From: WVYX01 sp039586815 | GTDB taxonomy: Bacteria; Gemmatimonadota; Gemmatimonadetes; Gemmatimonadales; GWC2-71-9 | DNA length: 64,000 bases | Direction of reading: 5' to 3' | Assembly (NCBI GenBank): GCA_039586815.1 | Contig: JBDHJR010000001.1 | Coordinates: 124,001 to 188,000 of the forward strand | Part shown: positions 34,536 to 43,556 of the stretch, piece after piece | Layout: each line of letters starts with the position of its first letter | How positions within the stretch are numbered: the stretch's first letter is position 1 | Made by a program: the position numbers and the translations under genes | The notes under the pieces: generated by a model | What the model saw: only the letters and a program-made list of their open reading frames with translations | What the model was told of the DNA's origin: nothing | Database searches by the model: none

Positions 34536-37500
34536 TCATGATCCGGCCGGAGCCAAAGCCGGCTCCGACGGTGACGCGACGCCGAACAACTTGGGGAGAC
34601 GCTCCTCGAGGAGGTAGTAAATTGCCGGCGTCACGGTGAGTACCAACAGGGTAGAACTGGCGAGCCCGCCGATCAGCGCGTAGCCCAACGCGTTCCAGAT
34701 ATTCTCGTCGGCGTACTCACTGAACAGCACCAGAGGAAGCAACCCGAAGATGGTCGTGGCGCTGGTCATCAGAATCGGCCGCACGCGCTCCAGCGTCCCC
34801 CGCACGATCGCGTCGCGCACCGACGCCCCCTCCACTCGGCGCACGTAGTTGATGTGATCCACCAGCAGAATGGCGTTGTTCACCACGATCCCGCCCATCA
34901 TGATCACGCCGATGTACGCCTCGCGAGTGAAGCTGGCGTCTGTGTAGATGAACATCAGGAACACACCGATCAACGCCATCGGAACGGTGAGCAGCACCGT
35001 CAGTGGTTGCCGCACCGATTCGAACAGCGCCGCCGTCACCATGAAGATCAGGACCAGGGAGATGGCCAGCACGGTGTAGATCTGTTGTTGCTCTTCGGCG
35101 GACCAGGTCCAATCCTGCTCCCCCTCGATCTCGTAACCCTCGGGCAAGGTCGTGGAGGCAATCACCGCGTCCCGCACGCGGTCTCCCAGCCTGGTGGGTC
35201 CACGGAACTCATAGCTCACGAAGCGCTGGTACTGCTGGTCTTCGCGAACGATGCGCGTGAGCACCTCCCGCTCGCGCAGAGCTGCAATGTCGGCGAGCCG
35301 CACCCCTTGTCCGGAGGGCGTCTGAACGAGCAGCTCCTGCAGCTCCAGCACGTCTACGTCCTCGTTTCCCGCGAGCTTCACGTCGAAGCGAACCTCTTCG
35401 CCCGCCACCCTGATGTTGCCCGGGCGCACCTGGCCCCAGACCGCGGCCGCAACCTGGTAGACCACGTCCCGTGCCGTGAGGTCGTGCAGGCCAAGCCGCT
35501 CCCGGTCGAGCCGCAGCACGTACTCGGTGGCCTTGTCACGGGTGTACCATCCTCCCGCCGAGTTCACGTCGACGTCACGGATACGCGAGAACCGCTGGAG
35601 CCGCCGCCCCACGTCCTCCGCGATGACTCGCACCGTCTCATAGCTGTAGCCCAACACCTTGACCGAGTAGTTGGGTGGGCCGGCGCCGCCGCCGTAGAAC
35701 GACGGCCCGTAGCCGTACACGCGAACCTCGGCGCCCCCGAACAGATTGCTGTAGGCCAGCATCTGCTCCTTGATGGCCACCGGCTCCCAGCTGTTCTCGA
35801 TGGAATCCGGGAAGGTCACCTTGATGCGCGAGTACTGTGACAGTACGCGCGTGACGAACCGCTCGACCTCCGGCGTCTCGAGTAGCTTCGCCTCGAAGAA
35901 GCGAGCCAGCTCGTCGGTACGGTCCAGTTCCTCTCCGCGCGGTAGGCGAATGATGATGTCTATGTAGGTCTGCTCCCCCCACCACGAACGCCACAGCACA
36001 CCACGCGTCACGTACTTGTCGAAGTAGTGGTACGACGCACCAAGCGCGGCTCCCGCGAGGATCACGGTGATGACGGGGAAGCGGAGTGTGAAGCCCAGGA
36101 TCGTCTCGTAGAAACGTATGTAGAGCGGCGGTACGGAGACCGCGGAACCTGATGCGGAAGGCGGCTCGGGCTCACGTCCTGATCTTCCCACCTCCCGCCT
36201 GCCACCCGCCCCCAGCACCTTCGCCGCCAGCGCCGGAATGAAGCTGAACGCAACGAACAGGCTCGCCACCAGAGCCATCCCGACCACGATGGCCAGGGGC
36301 ACGTAGTAGACTCGCAGCTCACCTTGCAGGTAGACGAACGGGATGAACACGATGATCGTGGTGAGCGTCGCCGCGAGAATGGGCAGCACCACCTGACGCG
36401 CCCCGCGCTCCGACGCCTCCTCCGCACGCTCCCCACCGCGCCGGCGTCGATAGATGTTCTCCAGCACCACGATGGCGTTGTCAACGATGAGGCCGAAGCC
36501 CATCGCGAGTCCCATGAGCGTCAGCACGTTGAGCGTGAAGCCGCCGAAGTAGATGAGATTCAACGCGATCAGGATCGAGAACGCGATGGTGGCAAACACG
36601 ATACCCGCTGAGCGGAACGACCGGAGAAAGAGCAACAGCACCAGAAAGATCACGCCGGCCGCGATGAGCGCGCGGTAGCGCAGGTCGGTGAGCTGTGATC
36701 GGATCGCCTCGCTCTCGTCCTCGTCGAGTATCACGCGCACGCCGAGAGGGTGCAGATTCTCGATGGCCTCGAGCCGGACCTTCACGCGGTCCGCCACGTC
36801 CACGGTGTTGACTCCCACTTCCTTGTGGATCTCGAAGGAAACGGCGGGTTGGGCGTCGATGCGGTAGTAGCTCCTCGCCTCCTCGTAGGTGTCGTGCAGT
36901 GTCGCCACATCACCTACGCGCACGATCCGACCCCGATCTGTCAGGAGTGGGGCCCGCCGAATCTCATCGGTGGAGGCGGTGCGGTGGCGGATCGCCAGAG
37001 TCCGGAGCACTCCGTCGTCCTCCACCAGCCCAGCTTCGCTCACGTACTCCAACTCGTTGATCCGCATCCAGACGTAGCCGGGATCGAGCCCCAACGCCTG
37101 GGTCTTCCGCTCGTCGAGGGAGATCTCGATCAGGCGGTCGCGTCCTCCGCTCACCTCCACGGCCGCCACACCATCAACCTGCAGCAGCTCCGGCACGATG
37201 TCGTCGTCTACGTGGGCCCTGAGCGCCTCCAGCGTATGGGGGCCGGTCAGCGTATAGCTCAAGAAGGCACGCTGCTGCTCGCGGAACTCCTCGGGTACAT
37301 AGGGTTCGATGCGCGGCCGGTCGGCATCGGGCGGCAGGTCGTCGTACAGTGCCGCCATCCGCTCCGACAAGTCGAGCCTAGCGAAGTCCATGTCCGTGCC
37401 ACGCGCGAACTCCACCGTGATGTTGGCGCGCGCCCAGCCCCACATCTCGCTCGACACCGACGTCACCTTCTCCACGCCCCGCACTTGCTGGATCACGCCT

Positions 37501-37697
37501 TCGAGAGGCGCCGTCACGAACGCCTCCATCGCCTCAGGGCTCGCGCCGCGCCACTCCGTGGCCACGTTGAGCTGCGGCAGCTCGGTGTCGGGCAGCAACT
37601 CGATGGGGATGTTGCGCCACGCGGCGACGCCCAGGAGCGCCACCCCCAAGTACGCCATGGTCACGGCGACGGGCCTGCGGATGGAGACTCGGATCAC
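34536..37697 (-). CDS. RND efflux pump inner-membrane transporter (HAE1 family), first copy downstream
   Basis: The 1053-residue protein is a full-length AcrB/MexF-like transporter: MIRVSIRRPVAVTMAYLGVA at the start, two periplasmic porter modules, and the proton-relay helix GFGLIVDNAIVVLENIYRR. A second conserved block near the end, GGIVVNNAILLVDHINYVRR, and RPILMTSATTIFGLLPL are also present. It would extrude amphiphilic compounds using the proton gradient as a trimer with an adaptor and a TolC-type channel. It overlaps the upstream propeller gene by 4 bases. Whether both pumps in the cluster form one hetero-complex, as in MdtB/MdtC, cannot be seen. Confidence 0.95.
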   Translation of the reverse strand: MIRVSIRRPVAVTMAYLGVALLGVAAWRNIPIELLPDTELPQLNVATEWRGASPEAMEAFVTAPLEGVIQQVRGVEKVTSVSSEMWGWARANITVEFARGTDMDFARLDLSERMAALYDDLPPDADRPRIEPYVPEEFREQQRAFLSYTLTGPHTLEALRAHVDDDIVPELLQVDGVAAVEVSGGRDRLIEISLDERKTQALGLDPGYVWMRINELEYVSEAGLVEDDGVLRTLAIRHRTASTDEIRRAPLLTDRGRIVRVGDVATLHDTYEEARSYYRIDAQPAVSFEIHKEVGVNTVDVADRVKVRLEAIENLHPLGVRVILDEDESEAIRSQLTDLRYRALIAAGVIFLVLLLFLRSFRSAGIVFATIAFSILIALNLIYFGGFTLNVLTLMGLAMGFGLIVDNAIVVLENIYRRRRGGERAEEASERGARQVVLPILAATLTTIIVFIPFVYLQGELRVYYVPLAIVVGMALVASLFVAFSFIPALAAKVLGAGGRREVGRSGREPEPPSASGSAVSVPPLYIRFYETILGFTLRFPVITVILAGAALGASYHYFDKYVTRGVLWRSWWGEQTYIDIIIRLPRGEELDRTDELARFFEAKLLETPEVERFVTRVLSQYSRIKVTFPDSIENSWEPVAIKEQMLAYSNLFGGAEVRVYGYGPSFYGGGAGPPNYSVKVLGYSYETVRVIAEDVGRRLQRFSRIRDVDVNSAGGWYTRDKATEYVLRLDRERLGLHDLTARDVVYQVAAAVWGQVRPGNIRVAGEEVRFDVKLAGNEDVDVLELQELLVQTPSGQGVRLADIAALREREVLTRIVREDQQYQRFVSYEFRGPTRLGDRVRDAVIASTTLPEGYEIEGEQDWTWSAEEQQQIYTVLAISLVLIFMVTAALFESVRQPLTVLLTVPMALIGVFLMFIYTDASFTREAYIGVIMMGGIVVNNAILLVDHINYVRRVEGASVRDAIVRGTLERVRPILMTSATTIFGLLPLVLFSEYADENIWNALGYALIGGLASSTLLVLTVTPAIYYLLEERLPKLFGVASPSEPALAPAGS

Positions 37698-38950
37698 CGC
37701 TCGAGCTCGTACAGCCGCACGTGCTCCACCCCGAGGTCATCACGCCACGACGCGAGCAGGAAATCGGCCCCGATCTGGTGCACCTGGAGCCCGGCAGGCG
37801 TTACTACGGTTCCCAGCAGGATCCCCTCGGCATCGAACACGCTCCAGCGCTGAACCTCGGCGGCCGGGCGCTCGTACTCGGCTACCCAGAGGTATCCCAG
37901 CGCATCGACCTCGAAGGTCTGGAAGGCCGGCATGGTGGACGGCATTGGGACCTCGGCAAACATCCGCTCGGTGCGGCGGCGCCAGTTGTCGTTGCTGGCG
38001 CCTTCGAGTCGCTCCGCCTTGTAGTCCTCGACGTCCGCGTCGCGAACGGCGATGGGCTGGTGGTGCTTGCGGATCACGCGCTCCAGCCGGCCCGACGTCG
38101 CGTAGCGCAGGATCTCGTAGCGGTCTGTAATGCCGTGGTAGAACCCGGCAGGCGCCACTGCCGTGGCGAACGAGCGCCCAAACGGCAGGCTCGTGGCCCA
38201 GGCCGCCTGGCTCGAGCCCTGCACGAAGAACTCCCATGACGGAAACCGGCCGATCGAGTCAATCAACTCGCCGGCTTGATCGAAGCGGAAGTACGCTGCG
38301 GTATCCCGCACCACGGTGGAGATCTCGGAGGGGGAGAACGCGAAGCCCTTGGTGAACAGCCAGCTCCCGTCCTCCAGTGGCCCCACGGCAACCGGTGAGC
38401 CGCTGGGGAACTGGATCCCGAACGACCGCACGAACGCGCCGTCAGGATTCCACAGCGAGATCCGCCGCAGGTTCCAGTCGTACACCGCGATCGTGTCGGC
38501 TCCAAGTGCTACCGGCGCACCCACCCCCTCGAATTCGCCGGGGCCGCCGCCTTCGCGTCCCGCGGACTCGAGGTACCGCCCCCGCGCATCGAAGTAGCGC
38601 AGCTCCTTGCTGCCGCCGTTGGCGACGACAATGCGCCCGTCCGTGAGCCGCACGGCGCCCGAGACCTGGAATAGCTGATACGGCTCGTCGCCCTCCAACT
38701 CTCCGATGTCCACCGACGGCTCGGCGGCGACCTGCCAGGCGTCGTCTTCCGGCCAGCTTCCCCGCGTGTTCTCGACGATCGCCACTCCCGCAGAGTCGCG
38801 CACGGTGTACCCGGCACCGGCGCCGCCTTCGTCGCAGGCGGCTACCACGAGCGTCGCCGCCAACGCCAAGGCAACACAGTGTGCCCACGTCCGATGAACG
38901 GCCTTGCGGCGGCCCGTTCCCCGTTCCCCGTTCTCCGTTCCCCGTCTCAT
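37694..38950 (-). CDS. Beta-propeller lipoprotein with a heptamer repeat at its start
   Basis: The 418-residue product has an arginine-rich N terminus encoded by tandem GGGAACG repeats, then a lipoprotein signal (TLVVAAC), the segment VRDSAGVAIVEN and propeller repeats with GREGGGPGEFEGVG. It lies between the two RND genes and overlaps each by 4 bases. The start is the ATG at 38950; no other in-frame start before the signal peptide was found, so expression depends on the repeat number. Function is unknown; a periplasmic cofactor of the pumps is an inference from position. Confidence 0.82.
   Translation of the reverse strand: MRRGTENGERGTGRRKAVHRTWAHCVALALAATLVVAACDEGGAGAGYTVRDSAGVAIVENTRGSWPEDDAWQVAAEPSVDIGELEGDEPYQLFQVSGAVRLTDGRIVVANGGSKELRYFDARGRYLESAGREGGGPGEFEGVGAPVALGADTIAVYDWNLRRISLWNPDGAFVRSFGIQFPSGSPVAVGPLEDGSWLFTKGFAFSPSEISTVVRDTAAYFRFDQAGELIDSIGRFPSWEFFVQGSSQAAWATSLPFGRSFATAVAPAGFYHGITDRYEILRYATSGRLERVIRKHHQPIAVRDADVEDYKAERLEGASNDNWRRRTERMFAEVPMPSTMPAFQTFEVDALGYLWVAEYERPAAEVQRWSVFDAEGILLGTVVTPAGLQVHQIGADFLLASWRDDLGVEHVRLYELER
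38915..38942. repeat. Heptanucleotide tandem repeat at the 5' end of a lipoprotein gene
   Basis: Four 7-base units lie in tandem, CGTTCCC three times and CGTTCTC once on the plus strand (GGGAACG/GAGAACG on the coding strand), with a partial unit next to the start codon. The unit is not a multiple of three, so gain or loss of one unit would shift the frame of the lipoprotein gene. Confidence 0.8.
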
Positions 38951-41900
38951 TCCGATCCCCCCGCGGTCTGCACAACAGGCTTGCGCCTGCTGCGCGCCTC
39001 GCCTAAGCCGGCGAGAGAGCGGAGTCTGCCGCGCAGCTCCTCGAACAGGTCGTAGGCCACCGGCACGACCACCAGAGTGAGTGCGGTCGCGCTGATCAGC
39101 CCTCCTATCACGGCAATTGCTAGCGGCGCACGCAGGTCCGCGCCCCGTCCGATTCCCAACGCCATCGGTGTGAGCCCCAGCACCGTGGTCACGGTGGTCA
39201 TGATGATGGGACGCAGCCGCACGCGGCCGGCCTCCAGAATGGCCTGGCGCAGGGCCATGCCCTGCGCGCGCATCTGATTGATGAAGTCCACCTTCACGAT
39301 GGCGTCGTTCACCACGATCCCGACCAGGATCACCAGACCGATCAGGCTCATCGTGTTGAGACCCTCGCCGGCGATGAAGAGCGCGACCGCCGCGCCGACA
39401 GTGGCCAGCGGCACGCTGAGCAGGATCGTGAACGGATGCACCAGCGACTCGAACTGGGCGGCCAGGATCATATACACGAGCAGCAGCGCCAGTCCGAAGG
39501 CAAACGCCAGGTCCCGGAAGCTGCGGTCGCGCTCCTCGTTCGCCCCCCCGATCTCCACCCGCAGGCCACGCGGTGCCGGAATCTCCGTCAGCGCCGCCCG
39601 TGCGTCGGCCACCGCGCCGTCCAGCCCGCCGCGCGCCACATCCGCGTGCACGGTCACCGTGCGGGCCTGCTCGAGTCGCCGAATCTCCGCCGGCCCTACC
39701 TCCTCGTAGGTGTTCACCAGCTCCCGCAGCGGAATCCCGCCCACGCGCAGCACTCGCAGCGTTTCGAGCGAGCGACGCTCCGCCTCCGGCAGCCGCACCA
39801 GCACCGGTACCTTCTCGTCGAAGTCCACGAAGTCGGTGGCCACCTCACCCCGCATGTACCGCTCTACGGTCTGCGCGATGAGTCGCGGCTCTACCCCATA
39901 CGACGCCGCGCGCTCCCGATCGATCTCAACCCGAATCTCGGGCTGTCCCTCTTCCGTGCCGAGCCGCACGTTCACGAGCGAGCCGACGGTCCCGAGCCGT
40001 GCGGCCACTGCCTGCGCGTAGCGCCACGCCTGGTCCAGATCGTCGCCGCGCACCCGCACGGCCAGGTCCGCTTCCCCACCACCCAACAGCCTCCCCAACG
40101 CCGTCGCGGTACCCGTCTCGACAGCCACGGCCCCGGGCGGGAGTTGCGCCAGACCGGGACGGGCGCGCTCCACGACTGCGGCGGTCGATTGTCCCTCGGC
40201 GAGCCGTACCTCCACTGCCGCGGTGTTGAGTCCGCTCTCCTCGTCCTCCACGCCGGCTATGGCTTCCTGCCGGCCCACGCGAGTGAACACAGCCTCCACC
40301 GACGCGTCGTTGAGGAACACCTGCTCGACCCGAGCCGCAGCTTCCGCGGTCTCTTCCAGCGGCGCCCCGCGCGGCAGTTCCAGCCGGACCGTGAACGCCC
40401 CCTGGTCCACCTGCGGCAGCACGTCGCGGTCGAGCACCACGCCGACGACGATGCCCAGCACCAGCGTAGCGGCTGCGAAGCCCACCACCCGGCCGCGGCG
40501 TTCCAGGGCCCGCTCCAATAGCTGGTGATACCACGCCGCGAACACGGCGAAACGCCGATCGAATGCGTCGAGCAGGGGCCGGAACAGTCCCGCCACCATG
40601 CTGCCGACACGCGCCGCGGCACCACGTACCAGACGGCCGAGTCGCGTGCGGCTCTTCTGCTCGCTGACCTTGGCCCAGCGCGCGGCCATCGTGGGGAGCA
40701 GTGTGAGCGCCACCAGCAGGCTGGCGAGCAGGGCGAACGCCACCGCAAGCGAGAGGTCGCCGAACAGCTCGCCCGCGACACCTTCCACGTAGATGATCGG
40801 GCCGAACACGGAGATCGTGGTAAGCGTGGAGGCTGTGATGGCCCCCTTTACTTCCTCCGCCCCACGCACCGCCGACGCCTCAGCCTCCTGGCCCTGCTCG
40901 CGGTGCCGGAAGATGTTCTCCAGCACCACGATCGAGTTGTCCACCAACATCCCGACGCCGAGCGCGAGCCCGCCCAGGCTCATGATGTTGAGGGAAACGC
41001 CGGCCAGGTCGAGCAGCACGAAGGTGGCGATCACGGAGATGGGAATGGCGAGCGCCACGGACACCGGATAGCGGGCGTCGCGCAGGAAGAGGAACAGCAC
41101 GAGGAATGCCAGGATGCCTCCCAGCACCAACGCCTGCACGACGTTCGAGATGGCCTCGGAGATGAAGCCCGCCTGGTTCATCGCCACGTCTACGCGGACC
41201 TCGGGGAACCGGGTGCGCAGCTGTCCCAACACCTCGTCGACCCGCTCGGAAACCCGCACCGTGTTGGCGCCCGATTCCTTGAACAGCAGCAGGCCCACCG
41301 ACTCCTGACCGTTGTAGCGTGCCTGCGACTCACGCTCCTTGAACCCGTCCTCCACCCGTGCCACGTCACCCAGCAGCACGAGGCTGCTCCGCGTGGTGTC
41401 GCTCGGACTGGGACCGAGCGGCACGCGCTGGATTTCCTCCACCGCCTGGAACTCACCGAGCGTGCGCAGTGCGTAGCGGTAGCGGCCCCGCAGGATCGTC
41501 CCGCCCGGTGCGCTCTGGTTCGCAGCGTCGAGCGCCTCCAACACGTCCTGTACGGTGAAGCCGTAGCTCTCGAGCAGTCGCGGATCGATCTCGACGTGGA
41601 TCTCCCGCTCCAGTCCGCCCGCCAGCGCCGCCTCGGCCACCCCGTCGATCTGCTCCAGGCGCCGCTTGAAGACGTTCTCGGCAAGCTCCTTGAGCGCGGC
41701 AAGATCTGTCGCACCCGCCACCGAGAGCGCCATGATGGGCTCGGAGTTCGGATCGGTCCTGAGCACCACGGGACGCGCGGCGAGTTCCGGCAGCTCCTCC
41801 AGCAGGTTGTCGAGCTGCTCGCGCACGTTGAGCACCGCGAAGTCCATGTCGGTGCCCCAGGAGAAGCGCAGCGTGACCAGCGAGATCCCTTCGCGCGACA

Positions 41901-42147
41901 CGCTCTCCACCCGCTCGACTCCGGGTACTCGGCTCACTCCGCGCTCGACGGGTTCGGTGACGAACCGCTCGACCTCCGCCGGGCCCACGTCGGAGTACTG
42001 CGTGTACACCACGAGGCGCGGGTAAGCGACGTCCGGCAGCAGGTCGATGGGTATGCGAGAGAAGGAGATGAGCCCTAGAAACACGACGCCCAGGAAGAGC
42101 ATCGCCACTGCTACGGGGCGGCGGACAGAGCGGCTGGTGAGGGACAT
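38947..42147 (-). CDS. RND efflux pump inner-membrane transporter (HAE1/CusA-like), second copy
   Basis: This 1066-residue transporter starts with SRSVRRPVAVAMLFLGVVFL and keeps the proton-relay segment VGMLVDNSIVVLENIFRH and the paired VGIVVNDAIVKVDFINQMR near its C terminus. It is the same superfamily as the downstream pump but clearly distinct in sequence, so this is not a recent tandem copy. It lies 29 bases after the adaptor gene, the usual place for its cognate pump. Confidence 0.95.
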   Translation of the reverse strand: MSLTSRSVRRPVAVAMLFLGVVFLGLISFSRIPIDLLPDVAYPRLVVYTQYSDVGPAEVERFVTEPVERGVSRVPGVERVESVSREGISLVTLRFSWGTDMDFAVLNVREQLDNLLEELPELAARPVVLRTDPNSEPIMALSVAGATDLAALKELAENVFKRRLEQIDGVAEAALAGGLEREIHVEIDPRLLESYGFTVQDVLEALDAANQSAPGGTILRGRYRYALRTLGEFQAVEEIQRVPLGPSPSDTTRSSLVLLGDVARVEDGFKERESQARYNGQESVGLLLFKESGANTVRVSERVDEVLGQLRTRFPEVRVDVAMNQAGFISEAISNVVQALVLGGILAFLVLFLFLRDARYPVSVALAIPISVIATFVLLDLAGVSLNIMSLGGLALGVGMLVDNSIVVLENIFRHREQGQEAEASAVRGAEEVKGAITASTLTTISVFGPIIYVEGVAGELFGDLSLAVAFALLASLLVALTLLPTMAARWAKVSEQKSRTRLGRLVRGAAARVGSMVAGLFRPLLDAFDRRFAVFAAWYHQLLERALERRGRVVGFAAATLVLGIVVGVVLDRDVLPQVDQGAFTVRLELPRGAPLEETAEAAARVEQVFLNDASVEAVFTRVGRQEAIAGVEDEESGLNTAAVEVRLAEGQSTAAVVERARPGLAQLPPGAVAVETGTATALGRLLGGGEADLAVRVRGDDLDQAWRYAQAVAARLGTVGSLVNVRLGTEEGQPEIRVEIDRERAASYGVEPRLIAQTVERYMRGEVATDFVDFDEKVPVLVRLPEAERRSLETLRVLRVGGIPLRELVNTYEEVGPAEIRRLEQARTVTVHADVARGGLDGAVADARAALTEIPAPRGLRVEIGGANEERDRSFRDLAFAFGLALLLVYMILAAQFESLVHPFTILLSVPLATVGAAVALFIAGEGLNTMSLIGLVILVGIVVNDAIVKVDFINQMRAQGMALRQAILEAGRVRLRPIIMTTVTTVLGLTPMALGIGRGADLRAPLAIAVIGGLISATALTLVVVPVAYDLFEELRGRLRSLAGLGEARSRRKPVVQTAGGSE

Positions 42148-42176
42148 CGACTAGGGGATCAGTTGACGGTGGCCTC

Positions 42177-43364
42177 TTACTGCGGCCGCCCGCCTTCGGC
42201 CTGCACACTCTCCACCAGACGCACCCGGGCGTCGTGAATCAGAGTGTAGTGTCCGTCGGTCAGGACCCACTCGCCGGGCTCTACCATGTCGGTATCGGGA
42301 TTGGGCAGGATCTCCACCAGGGAGTCGTTCATCATGCCCGGAGTCACATACCGCCACTTGGCGAAGCCGACGTCGTTCTCGCCTTCGAACACGAACAGCA
42401 TCGTGCGCCGGTCCCGTTCCAACAGCGCCCCCCGCGGCACCATCACGCGGTCGGCGAACTTGCGCGCCTCGAGCGAGACACGGGCATACATGCCGGGGAG
42501 GATTCGCCCTCGGGGATTGGGGATGGTGACCGTGACACGGGCCGTGCGGGTGTCTCGTTCCACAACCGGGTTGATGGTGGCGATGCGTCCGGAGAACGAC
42601 TCCCCGGGGAACGCGGCAAAGGCGATGGTCGCGCCGCGGCCTTCCGCCAGCAGGCCCACCTCGCTCTCCAGCACCTGCACCTCGACCTTGATGGGATCGA
42701 GATCCACTACGGTGAGCAACTCGTCGCCCGGCCGCACCTGCTGCCCCTCGACGATCCGCAGCGAGGCGACACGGCCGGCGAACGGCGCCCGGATGCGCGT
42801 GCGCTGCATCTGCAGCTCCGCCTCCCGCACTGACAGCTCGGCATCGGCCAGCCCGCTCTTGGCGCGCGCGAAGCGGGCACGCTCGGAGCGGATCCGCTCG
42901 TCCTCGATCTCGTCGTCGAACATCGTGAGCTCGTCGTATGTCGCAGTGGCGGTGGCCAGCCGTGCGCGCGCACGGTCGACTGCGATGGCGTACTCGGTGG
43001 TGTCGATCTGGATGAGGAGTTGGCCGTTGCGGGCGGGGTCGTTCTCCTCCACCCGGAGAGCGGTGATGCGGCCTTCTACCTGCGCCCGCAGCACTGCCTG
43101 CCGCGACGCGGCGGCTTCGGCGGCGGCCGACACGGAGATAACGAGCGTGTCCCGCACCACCAACCCCCCTTCGACCGGTATGGCGACGTCGGTCGAGAAG
43201 GTGCGTGCGGACGAGACGGCCTCGGCACCGCCCTCGGGGACCTCTGCGAGGGCTGTGCCGCCGTTCTCCTCGTCGCCTCCCCGGCTCCGCAGGTAGACGC
43301 CGCCGACCAGCGAGCTGATGACCAGCACCGCAGCCACCGACCCCAACATTCGCCGCAAGGTCAT
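42177..43364 (-). CDS. RND efflux periplasmic adaptor (membrane fusion protein)
   Basis: The 395-residue protein starts with a membrane anchor (SVAAVLVISSLVGGVYLR) and has the adaptor order of lipoyl half-motif (RAQVEGRITALRVEENDPA), coiled-coil hairpin near residues 140-200, second lipoyl half (RTRIRAPFAGRVASLRIVEG) and beta-barrel. The GTG at 43373 is an alternative start, but the ATG at 43364 has a GAGGGG ribosome site 8 bases upstream. It is the first gene of the efflux operon and the only adaptor, so it probably serves both pumps. Confidence 0.93.
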   Translation of the reverse strand: MTLRRMLGSVAAVLVISSLVGGVYLRSRGGDEENGGTALAEVPEGGAEAVSSARTFSTDVAIPVEGGLVVRDTLVISVSAAAEAAASRQAVLRAQVEGRITALRVEENDPARNGQLLIQIDTTEYAIAVDRARARLATATATYDELTMFDDEIEDERIRSERARFARAKSGLADAELSVREAELQMQRTRIRAPFAGRVASLRIVEGQQVRPGDELLTVVDLDPIKVEVQVLESEVGLLAEGRGATIAFAAFPGESFSGRIATINPVVERDTRTARVTVTIPNPRGRILPGMYARVSLEARKFADRVMVPRGALLERDRRTMLFVFEGENDVGFAKWRYVTPGMMNDSLVEILPNPDTDMVEPGEWVLTDGHYTLIHDARVRLVESVQAEGGRPQ

Positions 43365-43470
43365 TCCAACCACCCCTCAGTCATGGTACCCTACATCCAT
43401 ATAGTAGCCCCAATAATAGCCCTATTCGGCGAGCGTGCGGCCCGCTTGGTAGACGCCCGGGCAGTCCGCA

Positions 43471-43496
43471 GGGTTGCACCTTCGGAGGTGCGACCC
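43471..43496. other. 11-base hairpin in the efflux/propeller intergenic region
   Basis: GGGTTGCACCT (43471-43481) and AGGTGCGACCC (43486-43496) pair with one T-G wobble around a TCGG loop. It lies in the 193-base gap between divergent genes, 60 bases before the plus-strand propeller gene. On the plus strand it could be a leader hairpin or a terminator for an unseen upstream transcript; no T tract follows. Confidence 0.45.
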
Positions 43497-43556
43497 TTCC
43501 CGTCTGCGAGGCATCTAGTGCGGCAGACCAATCGCCCGCAACCACACGGAGAGCGT

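Noticed and set aside
34536..42147. Recent tandem duplication of one RND gene
   Set aside because: The two pumps differ throughout, including termini and porter regions, so they are distinct subfamilies rather than a fresh copy.
43401..43426. Direct repeat TAGCCC...TAGCCC between the adaptor and propeller genes
   Set aside because: Two imperfect copies of about ten bases in an AT-rich gap; no -35/-10 pair is clear around them, so it is too weak to call an operator.
43020..43556. Upstream extension of the propeller gene into the adaptor gene
   Set aside because: It is antisense to the adaptor, and the ATG at 43557 has a ribosome site and signal peptide.
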